A DNA stretch of 64,000 nucleotides from Lacisediminihabitans sp040549525 (lineage in GTDB: Bacteria > Actinomycetota > Actinomycetes > Actinomycetales > Microbacteriaceae). The notes beneath the pieces are model-generated. The model was not told the DNA's origin and ran no database searches. It saw nothing but the letters and a program-made list of their open reading frames with translations. Positions 51,673-59,766 of this stretch are shown here, in pieces (position 1 is the first letter of the stretch; each line of letters starts with the position of its first letter). Location of the stretch: assembly GCF_040549525.1 (NCBI RefSeq), contig NZ_JBEPTM010000002.1, positions 1 to 64,000 on the forward strand. Reading direction: 5' to 3'. Position numbers and translations under genes: made by a program.

Positions 51673-54138
51673 CTACTCCGCGATCAAACTGGCATCAAGC
51701 GTCCCGGCAGCGTCTTCTAATTCGATCGCGCTCACACCATCCCAGGGAGTCTCGAAACGTCGCAAAGAGTCTTGGAGTTCGCGACGCCGCTGCTGGATTT
51801 GTGGATCTCCGTTAACCACTTCGTACTCGATTAGGTACTCGATCGCGTCGTCTGCGGCGCGAAAGTCGCCGAATCGACGAGCAAGAGCTAGACCGATTTG
51901 TCCAAGCGTTACGTAGCTATAAAGATCACGTCCATACTTGTCAATGCACCGCCGAATAATGTTTTCGGCGTCCAAGAGCATTGCCTTGCGATCGGATTCC
52001 TCGACCTGCTTCATCCCTTCCGCCTTCCTCAGCCCAACTTGACCCTTGTACCGCATAAGCACCGGGTCTTGGCCGACAGCCCTTTCCGACGAAAGGATCT
52101 CCTGGGTCGCTTCCGGGAGCAGATCTTTGTCAAGGTAGAGCCGCACCAGCCGCCGTCGAGGAGTCTTGTGGGCGGGGATCGTGTTAATCAGCCGCCGATA
52201 GAGGCTGACCTGAGTGTCGAAATTGGTAATCCGCTGGATGCCGCCCTCTTCGGTGGCAATGGCGATCGCGGTTTCGAGTTCAAGGCGAACTGACGGGTTC
52301 AACCCATCGATCAAGTTCAGCAGGAGTTGCTCCAATTCCGCTTGGTCAGCGAACTTTAGCTTTGCGATAATCGACGCGATCACGTCGTGGCGGGTTTGCC
52401 ACCCGTAGATCCCCTGTCGCGTATCGATTACTTGTTCAAATACGATTCCCTCGAGTTGCCCGAGCAGACTGTCGAGTCCCGTGGCGCTTATGCCGAGGAC
52501 CCGCATGATGAGTTGACGATGTACATGACCGCCCAAAGCCTGGACAGCAGCAACGTAGCGATAGACATCTTGCGGTTCAGGCGCGAGCGAAAAATACTCC
52601 TGCAGCAAGATGTCGTCCAGGCTGTCATTCGCAAATATGTTCTTGAGACACACGAACATCTCGGCACTGCACTTGTCCCGAAGACGCGAGACTCGTTCGG
52701 CGCGGCCCAGTGCGAGGAAGCTCTGTTCGACAAGGGCTTTGATTTCGGGGCGTCGATCGACGAGACCTACCATTTCGTCGAGGTCACCGCGCTCGAGCAC
52801 GGAAAGGCGCAGCAAGGTGCCCCGTGAGAAGAATCCCTGCGACTTCACCGAAACCTTCCATTTGGCTGCGTCCGCCGTCACCACAACGCGCAGGTGCGGG
52901 CGGTCAAGCGCGCTCAGCTTGTCGACTAGACGGTTCACCTGCGCTAGGTGCCTCGAACAGTCGTCCACAAGAAGGACTCCCTCGGAACCCGAAAGCCGCA
53001 GACGGCTTTCGACCCCGAGCCAAGAATCAACCGAAAAAGCTTGGTCCGATTGGTGCTCCCAACATGCGAGCCCCCGATCGGATAGTGCCAGCATCAAAGC
53101 TCTGGCAAGGCTCGTCTTGCCCACCCCACGCGCTCCTTCAAGCACGATGAAGAATCCGCGCGCCCCCTTGAAGGCCTCCTCCAGCCGGTATTGAGCTACT
53201 CGCGAAATGGTGAATCCGCCTCGAACATCGGCGTAAGTGGCCGGTGCCCCGTTAAACAACCTCGCGACATTGGGCGTCAGGCCGGCAGCGTGATGAACAT
53301 CGATGGTCGACAGAACAAGCTCGGACGTCAGGATTCCCGCGTCGGTCGACGTCGAATAGGCGACTGATTGGGCAGTCTTGCCTGCTCGCATGAGCGCTCT
53401 AAGGAGATCGTCCAGTGCCCCGTGCACCACTTCAATTCCGAGGCGTGTGTACAGTTCGGCCCTGTCTGCCGAGTAATCGTGAACCATGAGAAAGACACGA
53501 GTCGCGACCCCTTGAGGCCTCAGCCCTACAACTCGTTTGGCTAGGTCCTTTAAATGCCTGTCGCTGAGAGACTGGCCGACAATGACGGTGTCGCTCGTGA
53601 ACATGTCCTGAACGAGCGAGTTAAAAAGAGTTTGACGGTATTGCTCAAAGTCGTCGTAGTCGCTCTCGGTAATGAGCATTCGGCTCTTGTGGCCGTCCGC
53701 CACATCTTGAGTAACGCAACCATGAATCTTGTAAAGGGGGGTCCGTCCATCGCGGGGATGAGTAACATCGAAGTTTGACCGATACACCTCAAGACCTCGA
53801 GCTTTGGCCTGATATGCCTGTTCGACAAGGGTGTCGAAGTTCGTCGTATAGATGGAAAGCCAGTCAAAATCTGGAAGCGCCAAGAGGCCGGCGGTCGGCG
53901 CTATCCCTTCAAGGGTCTTTCTGACGGCAGCCACAAGAGCAGCGCGACCTTTTCGGTTTTCAACGATTTGTCCGATTTCCGCGAGGTCATCACCTTCTGG
54001 CTCCGGCGATAGCAGCTTTGCAATTGTGCGTGCAAGTTGGGATCCACTAGGGCCGCCCGACGGAATAGAGGCGCCAGCGCCGAATAACAGTGTCGTTCGT
54101 GATGGAACTACCGCATTCGCCAAATCGTCTACGTTCAT
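51673..54138 (-). CDS. SIR2-domain STAND-like NTPase, candidate defence protein
   Basis: 821 residues. The N-terminal SIR2 domain has LLFGAGASIPSGGPSG (G20-S24), TTNFD (N100, D102) and the catalytic histidine H139 in LYKIHG, so NAD+ hydrolysis is plausible. A P-loop NTPase follows with Walker A GARGVGKT (335-342) and LLVDD at 389-393. The last 200 residues are helical and TPR-like. SIR2 fused to an NTPase with repeats is the plan of known NAD-depleting anti-phage proteins such as SIR2-STAND (Avs-like) and DSR proteins. Which group it belongs to is unknown. It is the 3'-most minus-strand gene of the island; the start is the ATG at 54138. Confidence 0.85.
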   Translation of the reverse strand: MNVDDLANAVVPSRTTLLFGAGASIPSGGPSGSQLARTIAKLLSPEPEGDDLAEIGQIVENRKGRAALVAAVRKTLEGIAPTAGLLALPDFDWLSIYTTNFDTLVEQAYQAKARGLEVYRSNFDVTHPRDGRTPLYKIHGCVTQDVADGHKSRMLITESDYDDFEQYRQTLFNSLVQDMFTSDTVIVGQSLSDRHLKDLAKRVVGLRPQGVATRVFLMVHDYSADRAELYTRLGIEVVHGALDDLLRALMRAGKTAQSVAYSTSTDAGILTSELVLSTIDVHHAAGLTPNVARLFNGAPATYADVRGGFTISRVAQYRLEEAFKGARGFFIVLEGARGVGKTSLARALMLALSDRGLACWEHQSDQAFSVDSWLGVESRLRLSGSEGVLLVDDCSRHLAQVNRLVDKLSALDRPHLRVVVTADAAKWKVSVKSQGFFSRGTLLRLSVLERGDLDEMVGLVDRRPEIKALVEQSFLALGRAERVSRLRDKCSAEMFVCLKNIFANDSLDDILLQEYFSLAPEPQDVYRYVAAVQALGGHVHRQLIMRVLGISATGLDSLLGQLEGIVFEQVIDTRQGIYGWQTRHDVIASIIAKLKFADQAELEQLLLNLIDGLNPSVRLELETAIAIATEEGGIQRITNFDTQVSLYRRLINTIPAHKTPRRRLVRLYLDKDLLPEATQEILSSERAVGQDPVLMRYKGQVGLRKAEGMKQVEESDRKAMLLDAENIIRRCIDKYGRDLYSYVTLGQIGLALARRFGDFRAADDAIEYLIEYEVVNGDPQIQQRRRELQDSLRRFETPWDGVSAIELEDAAGTLDASLIAE

Positions 54139-54288
54139 CGCATCAAGCTATCGTTCTTTCGATGGCCACCTGCGTCCACCGCGCTCTTTGAAGAGCGCAC
54201 AACGCCCTTCCTGCTGTCGCCCGTGTCGGAAAGCTAAGTCGCAGCTGCCCAACTCTCGATTTCTGACCAGATTGGGCGCTGGTTTCAC

Positions 54289-55509
54289 TCAACCTGCCCG
54301 ACGGCGCTTCGCCCTGGCAGCGAACTCGTCCAGGGCGATGAGCACCTCCCGCGCCTCGTAGGCGCGATTGCGCTCGGCGGATCCGATCTTGTGCAGGATG
54401 CCATCCTCGACCAGACGATCGATTCCGCCCTGCGCGTTGCGGGCACTGATCCCGAGCGCATCGGAGGCGAGCTTCGCGTCGATGATCGGCTGCCGCTGCA
54501 GCACATCCAACAGGCGGCGCCCGGCGCTTCCCGCGCGTGCGGACGCGATCCGCTCCCAGCCGGCGCGGACATCCGTCAGGTCCGCGACCAGGTGTCGCCC
54601 GTTCACGACGGCCGCCAGCGACGCCTCCGCCAGCCCGCGGATGATCGGGGCGACATCCCCTGACCGATAGGCCGTCAGGGCGTCGAAGTAGCCCCCGGTG
54701 TCTCGAAGCAGCCCGGCCGAGACCGGCACGGTCACGTTTCGGGTCACCCCCGACCGGTGCAGCATCGCCTGGATGAGCGCGCGGCCGGTGCGGCCGTTGC
54801 CGTCGGGAAACGGATGCACCGTCTCGAACTGGGCGTGCGCGATCGCGATCTGGGCGAAGGCAGGCAGGTCCAAGCGTGTCGCGAAGGCGACGAGGTCCTC
54901 CATGAGGGCGGCTACCCGCTCGTGGTGGGGCGGGACGAAGGAGGCCGTGTGCGGGCTGTTCGCGTATCCCCCGCCGATCCAGACCTGCTGCTCGCGCCAT
55001 CCGCCCGTGTGCTCGGGCTGGTCGTCACGCAGGATCTCGGCCTGCATGGCGATGATGCTCGAGGCATCCAGCTCGTTTGCCATGTCGATCGCCGCCTCCA
55101 TCGCGCGGACGTTCCCGACGATGGCGCGGGAGTTCGTGCCGCCTCCTCGTCCGAGTTCGGCCAGCGCGATGTTCTTCGCGGTCGCGGTCAGCTGCTCGAT
55201 CTCGGAGCTCGCGGCGCTTTCGCTTCGCAGCAGGATGGCCGAGAATGGCGCCGCGACCGCGCCCACCTCGCCGTCGAATCGCCCCAGCGCCGAGACAGAA
55301 TCCTCGGCGGCGGCGGCGGTTTCATCGTCGAGGTGCGGAAGCGGCAGGCTCGCGATGAACGGCGGGACGGCCGCTTCGTACGGTCCGCGCGCCTTGAGGG
55401 CAGCGCGCCGCGACTGCCCCTCGTCTGCGGCGCTTCGCCACGGGAGCTCCTCGAATGTGATCGCGGGCCAGCCCGGAGCCGCCTCGCTGGTCGCATCAGG
55501 TATCCGCAT
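54289..55509 (-). CDS. Fic-domain protein (putative AMPylator)
   Basis: 406 residues. The core motif HPFPDGNGRTGR (232-243) is complete, with the catalytic histidine. An N-terminal region has SSEIEQ at 101-106, close to the inhibitory S/T-x-x-x-E-G/N motif but with Gln in the last place. A winged-helix domain follows (IIDAKLASDALGISARNAQG, then DRLVEDGILHKIG). Fic enzymes usually transfer AMP to target proteins. With the inhibitory helix in the same chain, it may be self-restrained. About 150 bp separate it from the SIR2 gene on the same strand. Confidence 0.92.
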   Translation of the reverse strand: MRIPDATSEAAPGWPAITFEELPWRSAADEGQSRRAALKARGPYEAAVPPFIASLPLPHLDDETAAAAEDSVSALGRFDGEVGAVAAPFSAILLRSESAASSEIEQLTATAKNIALAELGRGGGTNSRAIVGNVRAMEAAIDMANELDASSIIAMQAEILRDDQPEHTGGWREQQVWIGGGYANSPHTASFVPPHHERVAALMEDLVAFATRLDLPAFAQIAIAHAQFETVHPFPDGNGRTGRALIQAMLHRSGVTRNVTVPVSAGLLRDTGGYFDALTAYRSGDVAPIIRGLAEASLAAVVNGRHLVADLTDVRAGWERIASARAGSAGRRLLDVLQRQPIIDAKLASDALGISARNAQGGIDRLVEDGILHKIGSAERNRAYEAREVLIALDEFAARAKRRRAG

Positions 55510-55605
55510 GCCATCAGCTTACAGATAGTTGTTGTCGTAAGTATTGGTAAGCGCTGCCCTTGTTGTCGGTTGGGCTGCCCGTCAGGGGTGTGATGGAACT
55601 GGCAC

Positions 55606-56097
55606 CTACCTACCGCGAGACCATTTCCGGACCTTCGCGAGTTGTGCGATCTTGGGCCGGCCGAAGAAGGGCAGTTCGCGCTGACCAACGGCGAATACCA
55701 AAATGGGGCTCCATCGGCTTCTTCCCCTCTCGTCCCGCCAGTTCACATGCGGTACTAGACACGCATTATCGGGAATAGATGTTATCGCCGTCCTCGGGAT
55801 GGTTCGCGTCATGAACATTCCGCGCACAACAAGAGCGGAATCTGTGCAGGTGACGCTCATCCGAAAGCCGCGCAGGCCGAGAACGACACCCGCGATCAGG
55901 GTGGGCGCAATGAGCCAAGTTGGATAGGCGGACACAAACGCAAGCCCACCCAGGACCAGGATGGGGGCTGCGTATGCAATCCGGTTAATTGGGTGCGGAT
56001 ACAGGGTCACTCCGCAATCATCCCGTTTGGGTCGCTCGAAGTCGGTCGAATATTCAATGGTGTCCGGCTGCTTGCATGGCCGGAAGTACACCGACAT
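55606..56097 (-). CDS. PH-like membrane protein
   Basis: 163 residues. Two adjacent hydrophobic segments (IAYAAPILVLGGLAFVSAYP and WLIAPTLIAGVVLGL) are followed by a soluble domain with VTCTDSALVVRGMFMTRTIP and an ITSIPDNACLV strand, the layout of small bacterial PH-domain proteins. The start at 56097 overlaps the end of the NERD gene by 44 bp; a GTG at 56010 would avoid the overlap and still keep both membrane segments. Function unknown; the close link to the NERD gene suggests that the two act together at the membrane. Confidence 0.65.
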   Translation of the reverse strand: MSVYFRPCKQPDTIEYSTDFERPKRDDCGVTLYPHPINRIAYAAPILVLGGLAFVSAYPTWLIAPTLIAGVVLGLRGFRMSVTCTDSALVVRGMFMTRTIPRTAITSIPDNACLVPHVNWRDERGRSRWSPILVFAVGQRELPFFGRPKIAQLAKVRKWSRGR

Positions 56098-56959
56098 AGA
56101 AGATCAATAGCGCGACGCCCAGCACGATCAGTTTGACCAGTGCCTCCCCTGTTGATGACTTCTTAGCCCTTCGACGGCTACCGGATCCAGACCGACGCGG
56201 AGATGCCGCTGATCGCGACGGGGTGCGCCAAGGCGCCCTGGCCGGGGCGGAGGCTCTTGCCGCGTTGTTCGTGTTGGAACCAGCTGCAGCAGAGAGGGCG
56301 GCCTGCGCGTCCCGCGCCATGATCGCGTTGAACTGGATAGCCACGGAAGACCCATCCAACTCAGTGCGCGGATTGTCGTGCCAGGTCTCGGGTTTGATCG
56401 CTGCCCTCACAATCTGGGCGACCTGCTCCGTGCTGAAGACCGGACGGCCGCAAAGGATGTCCAGAAGTTCTGCGTCGGACACAACCCTGACGCCGCCCTC
56501 AGGCTCGGCCTTGACGGTACGCACCCCTGGGCTTAGCAGCACAATGACAGGAGAAATGGGAACGGTCAGATCAGAAGCGGCCGAGAGTCGCTTCTCTGCT
56601 GCGGTGGCCTCATCGATCGCGGCATAGATATAGCGCGTGGTCTTCCCGGAGACGAATAGCCCGTGACCCCCGATCCACACCTCCTGACCCGAGTGGTTCT
56701 TGGTGTTGATCGTAAAGACGCCGGGCGGCCCGATGACGACATGATCGATGTCCGTGTCACCGTTCCCGATCGGAACTGAGTGAAGCACTGTCCACTCCGG
56801 TCCAAGCAAACTGAGAAGTCCCGCCACCGCAATCTCGCCGAGGGCACCGACGTACCAGGGGCGCGATTGTCCGCTCGGTGTCTCCTGGCCAGCTGAATGG
56901 AGCTGGAGCGTGCGCTGCATTAAAGACTGAGCAGGAACGCGCGCGCGCAGATCTGACAT
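56054..56959 (-). CDS. NERD-domain membrane-anchored nuclease-like protein
   Basis: 301 residues. The nuclease-related domain spans about 35-160: GE at 41-42, TDIDHVVIGPPGVFTINTK with D70, D72 and K87, and the following GQEVWIGGHGLF. The usual Glu of the ExK pair reads Asn (N85) here, a change I recall in many actinobacterial NERD proteins. A linker rich in Arg, Ser and Ala leads to a C-terminal transmembrane helix (IVLGVALLIFYVGVLPAM). The enzyme may thus be tethered. NERD domains are tied to DNA processing, but activity is unproven. Divergent from the HsdR-N-like gene, with about 250 bp between. Confidence 0.85.
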   Translation of the reverse strand: MSDLRARVPAQSLMQRTLQLHSAGQETPSGQSRPWYVGALGEIAVAGLLSLLGPEWTVLHSVPIGNGDTDIDHVVIGPPGVFTINTKNHSGQEVWIGGHGLFVSGKTTRYIYAAIDEATAAEKRLSAASDLTVPISPVIVLLSPGVRTVKAEPEGGVRVVSDAELLDILCGRPVFSTEQVAQIVRAAIKPETWHDNPRTELDGSSVAIQFNAIMARDAQAALSAAAGSNTNNAARASAPARAPWRTPSRSAASPRRSGSGSRRRAKKSSTGEALVKLIVLGVALLIFYVGVLPAMQAAGHH

Positions 56960-57211
56960 CGTTTCCCCCGGTCACGCCGCCCCCTGCGACCTTTCGAAGC
57001 TAGCCGAGTCCGCGAGCGTATGACAGGGGCGAGCGGGTATCCAGCTACCCCAGTTCGGGAAGTGGGGCCGCTCCAATGTGCGTATGGAGCAATCGGCCAC
57101 CGTCATTGCTTGCGGCCAATGGTTCGACGGACGGCACGCAGTCGTGGTGCGGACGACATTCCGTCATCTTCTCGATACTGTTTTGTTAGGAATGTTCACA
57201 ATGGAGGAATC

Positions 57212-58306
57212 GTGGAATTTGAAGAGCTGCTCACAGCAATGGCGCTAAAGGTGAAGAACCAGCGTGAGGCCATCCAAACGGAGGAGGCCACAAAGAACGC
57301 CTTCGTGATGCCCTTCATTTCCAACATCCTTGGCTACGACGTGTTCAATCCGCTCGAGGTGGTCCCGGAGTTCACAGCCGACGTCGGAATCAAGAAGGGC
57401 GAGAAGATCGACTACGCCATCATGCGAGACGGCGAAGTGCAGATGCTCATTGAATGCAAGAAGTCGAGCGAGCCATTGAAGATTGAGAACGCGTCGCAGC
57501 TCTACCGCTACTTCGCCGTGACGAACGCCCGCATCGCGGTTCTAACGAATGGTGAGACCTACCAGTTCTACACGGACCTCGATGCCCCCAACCGCATGGA
57601 CGACAAACCGTTCCTCGTGCTGGACCTCCTCGACATTGACGAGTCGCTGATCCCCGAACTTCGCAAACTCACCAAAGACGTGTTCGACCTCGACTCGATC
57701 ATCAACGCCGCTGGGGAGCTCAAGTACATCGGCCAGATCAAGCGCACCATTGCTGCGCAGTTCAAGGAGCCAGAAGACGAGTGGATCCGTTTCTTCACCA
57801 CTCGGGTTTACGACGGTACATTCACCCAGCGCGTTCGCGTGCAGTTCACAACCCTGGTCACCAAGGCGACGAAGCAGTTCCTCAACGATCAAGTCAACGA
57901 CCGGTTGAAAGTGGCTCTCGGTGGCAACAACTTCTCGGCAGTCGAATCCGGCGCGCAAGAGGAGGCCGTGACCAGTCACGTTGCCGTGCAGGAGGATCTC
58001 GATCGCGACACTGAGATCGAGACCACCCCCGAAGAGCTCGAGGGCTACCAGATCATCAAGGCGATCGCGTGCAGCGAAGTGAAGCCGCAGCGGGTGGTGC
58101 ATCGCGACTCGAAGTCCTACTTCGCTATCCTCCTGGATGACAACAACCGGAAGCCCATCGCCCGACTCCACTTCAACGGCAAGGCTAAGAAGTATCTGGG
58201 GCTGTTCGACGCCGACAAGGTCGAAACGCGCCACGAAATCGACTCGCTGGACGACATCTACCAGTACGCCTCCAGCATCCGTGAGGCGGTCAAGCTTCTC
58301 GCTTGA
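57212..58306 (+). CDS. stand-alone HsdR-N-like PD-(D/E)xK protein
   Basis: 364 residues from the GTG at 57212, which has a strong GGAGGAATC site; the open frame upstream to 57020 is not needed. The N-terminal nuclease fold is like that of HsdR: ID at 66-67, then IECKK with E81 and K83, and QLYRYFAVTNARIAVLTNG. It corresponds to the family I know as COG4748 (type I restriction nuclease-like domain). A C-terminal region (EELEGYQIIKAIACSEVKPQ) forms a second domain of unknown role. No helicase motor is present, so it is not a type I subunit by itself. Only plus-strand gene of the island. Confidence 0.85.
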   Translation: MEFEELLTAMALKVKNQREAIQTEEATKNAFVMPFISNILGYDVFNPLEVVPEFTADVGIKKGEKIDYAIMRDGEVQMLIECKKSSEPLKIENASQLYRYFAVTNARIAVLTNGETYQFYTDLDAPNRMDDKPFLVLDLLDIDESLIPELRKLTKDVFDLDSIINAAGELKYIGQIKRTIAAQFKEPEDEWIRFFTTRVYDGTFTQRVRVQFTTLVTKATKQFLNDQVNDRLKVALGGNNFSAVESGAQEEAVTSHVAVQEDLDRDTEIETTPEELEGYQIIKAIACSEVKPQRVVHRDSKSYFAILLDDNNRKPIARLHFNGKAKKYLGLFDADKVETRHEIDSLDDIYQYASSIREAVKLLA

Positions 58307-58441
58307 GCGCCGGATCGATCCGGTGCCCCAGGGTAAGTGCCCCTGAAAAGATCGACCGGAGCGAGGTGAGTGAAACCGCACCTACCGACGAGTTCGGGAT
58401 TAGAAATAGGCCTCTGACCAGCTATTTAGTTGGTGGATTCG

Positions 58442-58465
58442 AGGTGCCCCTGGAGGGACTCGAAC
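58442..58465 (-). repeat. proximal attachment site within tRNA-Arg
   Basis: The 24 bases are identical to 51523-51546. They cover the acceptor 3' strand, the 3' half of the T stem and the T loop of the tRNA gene, so the tRNA end is restored by the element's own copy. Confidence 0.9.
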
Positions 58466-58516
58466 CCCCAACCGTTTCCTTAGGACGGAACTGCTCTTCC
58501 ATTGAGCTACAGAGGC
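58445..58516 (-). tRNA. tRNA-Arg (anticodon CCT)
   Basis: 72 bases: acceptor GCCTCTG paired with CAGGGGC (one G-U), D stem GCTC/GAGC, anticodon loop GTCCTAA giving CCT (codon AGG), T arm GGGGG TTCGAGT CCCTC. The anticodon stem GTTCC/GGAAA has one unpaired G-A at its base. Discriminator is A; CCA is not encoded. Its 3' end is the island's integration site. Confidence 0.88.
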
Positions 58517-58561
58517 TGGCGGATCGAGTTTAGTCGGGTAGGTTGCAGCCTGCCTGTCTCG

Positions 58562-59146
58562 TCACGGAGCGTGCGGCCGCGCCGGGGGCGTGTGCTCTGT
58601 GGTGAGACCCTTCGCGGGAGGTGCGACGGGTGCTGCAGTCGCGTGCGGATTCGCCGGCACGACGGTCGCCCTCGGCGGCGACGACGGCGCGTTGGTGGAT
58701 TTTGTTTCGGGCACCGACTTCGTCGTGGTGCTCGTACCCTGCCCATGCGAATCGGACGATTGGGTCGAGGGAACAGGACCGTCCTGGTGGGACGGCACTC
58801 CGGAGGGTGCCGACTTGGCGCCCGAATCTGGCGCAACGGCGTGGATGACCGCCTCGATCACGTTTTGGGCTGCGTGGCGCACCTCCGGGACCGCGGCCGC
58901 GGCAGCGGTGGCACCCATGCCCAACGACGCAACAACAGCCGCAATGATGATCGGCGTGCGATGCCGCGCGCGAAAGCTGCGCTGCTGCACTCCGGTCGTC
59001 AGCACCATGAGAGCGAGCACCTCGGCAGAGGGCTCTGGAGCGTCGCCGGCTCCGAGCGCCTCGATCTCGCCGAGCAACGCTCGAAGATTAGCCTGGTCGT
59101 CAAACCCCGACTGCGAAAGCAGGTCGTCGATGGAAGCGTTTGTCAT
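58562..59146 (-). CDS. putative anti-sigma factor with membrane segment
   Basis: 194 residues. The cytoplasmic N-terminus (SIDDLLSQSGFDDQANLRAL) is followed by one transmembrane helix near residue 65-88 (PIIIAAVVASLGMGATAAAA) and an extracytoplasmic Pro/Thr/Ser-rich tail. Its start overlaps the sigma factor stop by four bases, the classic sigma/anti-sigma pairing. It has no visible zinc motif. By analogy it sequesters the sigma factor until an envelope signal arrives. Confidence 0.7.
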   Translation of the reverse strand: MTNASIDDLLSQSGFDDQANLRALLGEIEALGAGDAPEPSAEVLALMVLTTGVQQRSFRARHRTPIIIAAVVASLGMGATAAAAAVPEVRHAAQNVIEAVIHAVAPDSGAKSAPSGVPSHQDGPVPSTQSSDSHGQGTSTTTKSVPETKSTNAPSSPPRATVVPANPHATAAPVAPPAKGLTTEHTPPARPHAP

Positions 59147-59697
59147 GATGTACCCGCCGAATTCATCGTCAATTGGGTTCGAAGGACACCGAGCGCGCGT
59201 CTCTGGAGTTGCTTCACCGCGCCGGTGGACCTACCCATGATCTGGGCGGTGGCTTCAAGAGAGAGGTCGGCGATGATTCTCAATGCGAGCACCTCCCGAT
59301 AGTCGTCTGGCAGAGAGTGAAGGAGGATCTCCACGTCTGAGTGGGATGCCAGTGCGACATCCTCGGCCGAATGTGTTGTGCGCCGGTCGCTCTCCGGGTC
59401 GTATTCCGAGAGGCTCGGGGACGCGCTGCGTCGCCGATGATGATCGACGACACGCGCGTGGGCAATGCTGAACAGAAGCGAACGAAGGCCTTCTGCCCCA
59501 CCGCTGATGTCGGCCAGCCGCGGAAAGAGGGCGAGAAAGACATCCTGCGTGACCGCTTCGGGATCGTCGAGTCCTTGGGATCGCAAGTAGCCTCTGACAG
59601 CCGCTGCGTGCTGACGATAGGCGACGGTGAAGAGCAGACGCGCGTCGGGATTCGAATCACCGCTTCCTACCACCGTTCTCCTTACGGTCGCTTGCAC
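59143..59697 (-). CDS. ECF-type RNA polymerase sigma factor
   Basis: 184 residues. Region 2 is seen in RLLFTVAYRQHAAAVRGYLR and DPEAVTQDVFLALFPRLADI; region 4 in LPDDYREVLALRIIADLSLE with TAQIMGRSTGAVKQLQRRAL. No region 1 or 3. It is followed by the anti-sigma gene with a four-base overlap. A secreted protein gene lies 70 bp upstream on the same strand and may belong to the same regulon. The inducing signal is unknown. Confidence 0.92.
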   Translation of the reverse strand: MQATVRRTVVGSGDSNPDARLLFTVAYRQHAAAVRGYLRSQGLDDPEAVTQDVFLALFPRLADISGGAEGLRSLLFSIAHARVVDHHRRRSASPSLSEYDPESDRRTTHSAEDVALASHSDVEILLHSLPDDYREVLALRIIADLSLEATAQIMGRSTGAVKQLQRRALGVLRTQLTMNSAGTS

Positions 59698-59766
59698 GGC
59701 CGCAGATCACGCCGACCCACCGAAAAGGCGCCTGTTACCAGACGACCCTTCGGCTCCATGCAGATG

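Larger units (their letters stand above)
51523..58465. mobile_element. integrase-less tRNA-Arg island with defence cargo
   Basis: A 24-base perfect direct repeat bounds the segment: 51523-51546 and 58442-58465. The second copy is the 3' part of an intact tRNA-Arg gene, the first is a tRNA fragment. This is the footprint of site-specific integration into a tRNA 3' end. About 6.9 kb lie between, with five complete genes (SIR2-NTPase, Fic, PH-like, NERD, HsdR-N-like) and no recombinase. The region is visibly less GC-rich in part than its surroundings. Mobilisation in trans, or later loss of the integrase, is inferred. Confidence 0.8.
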
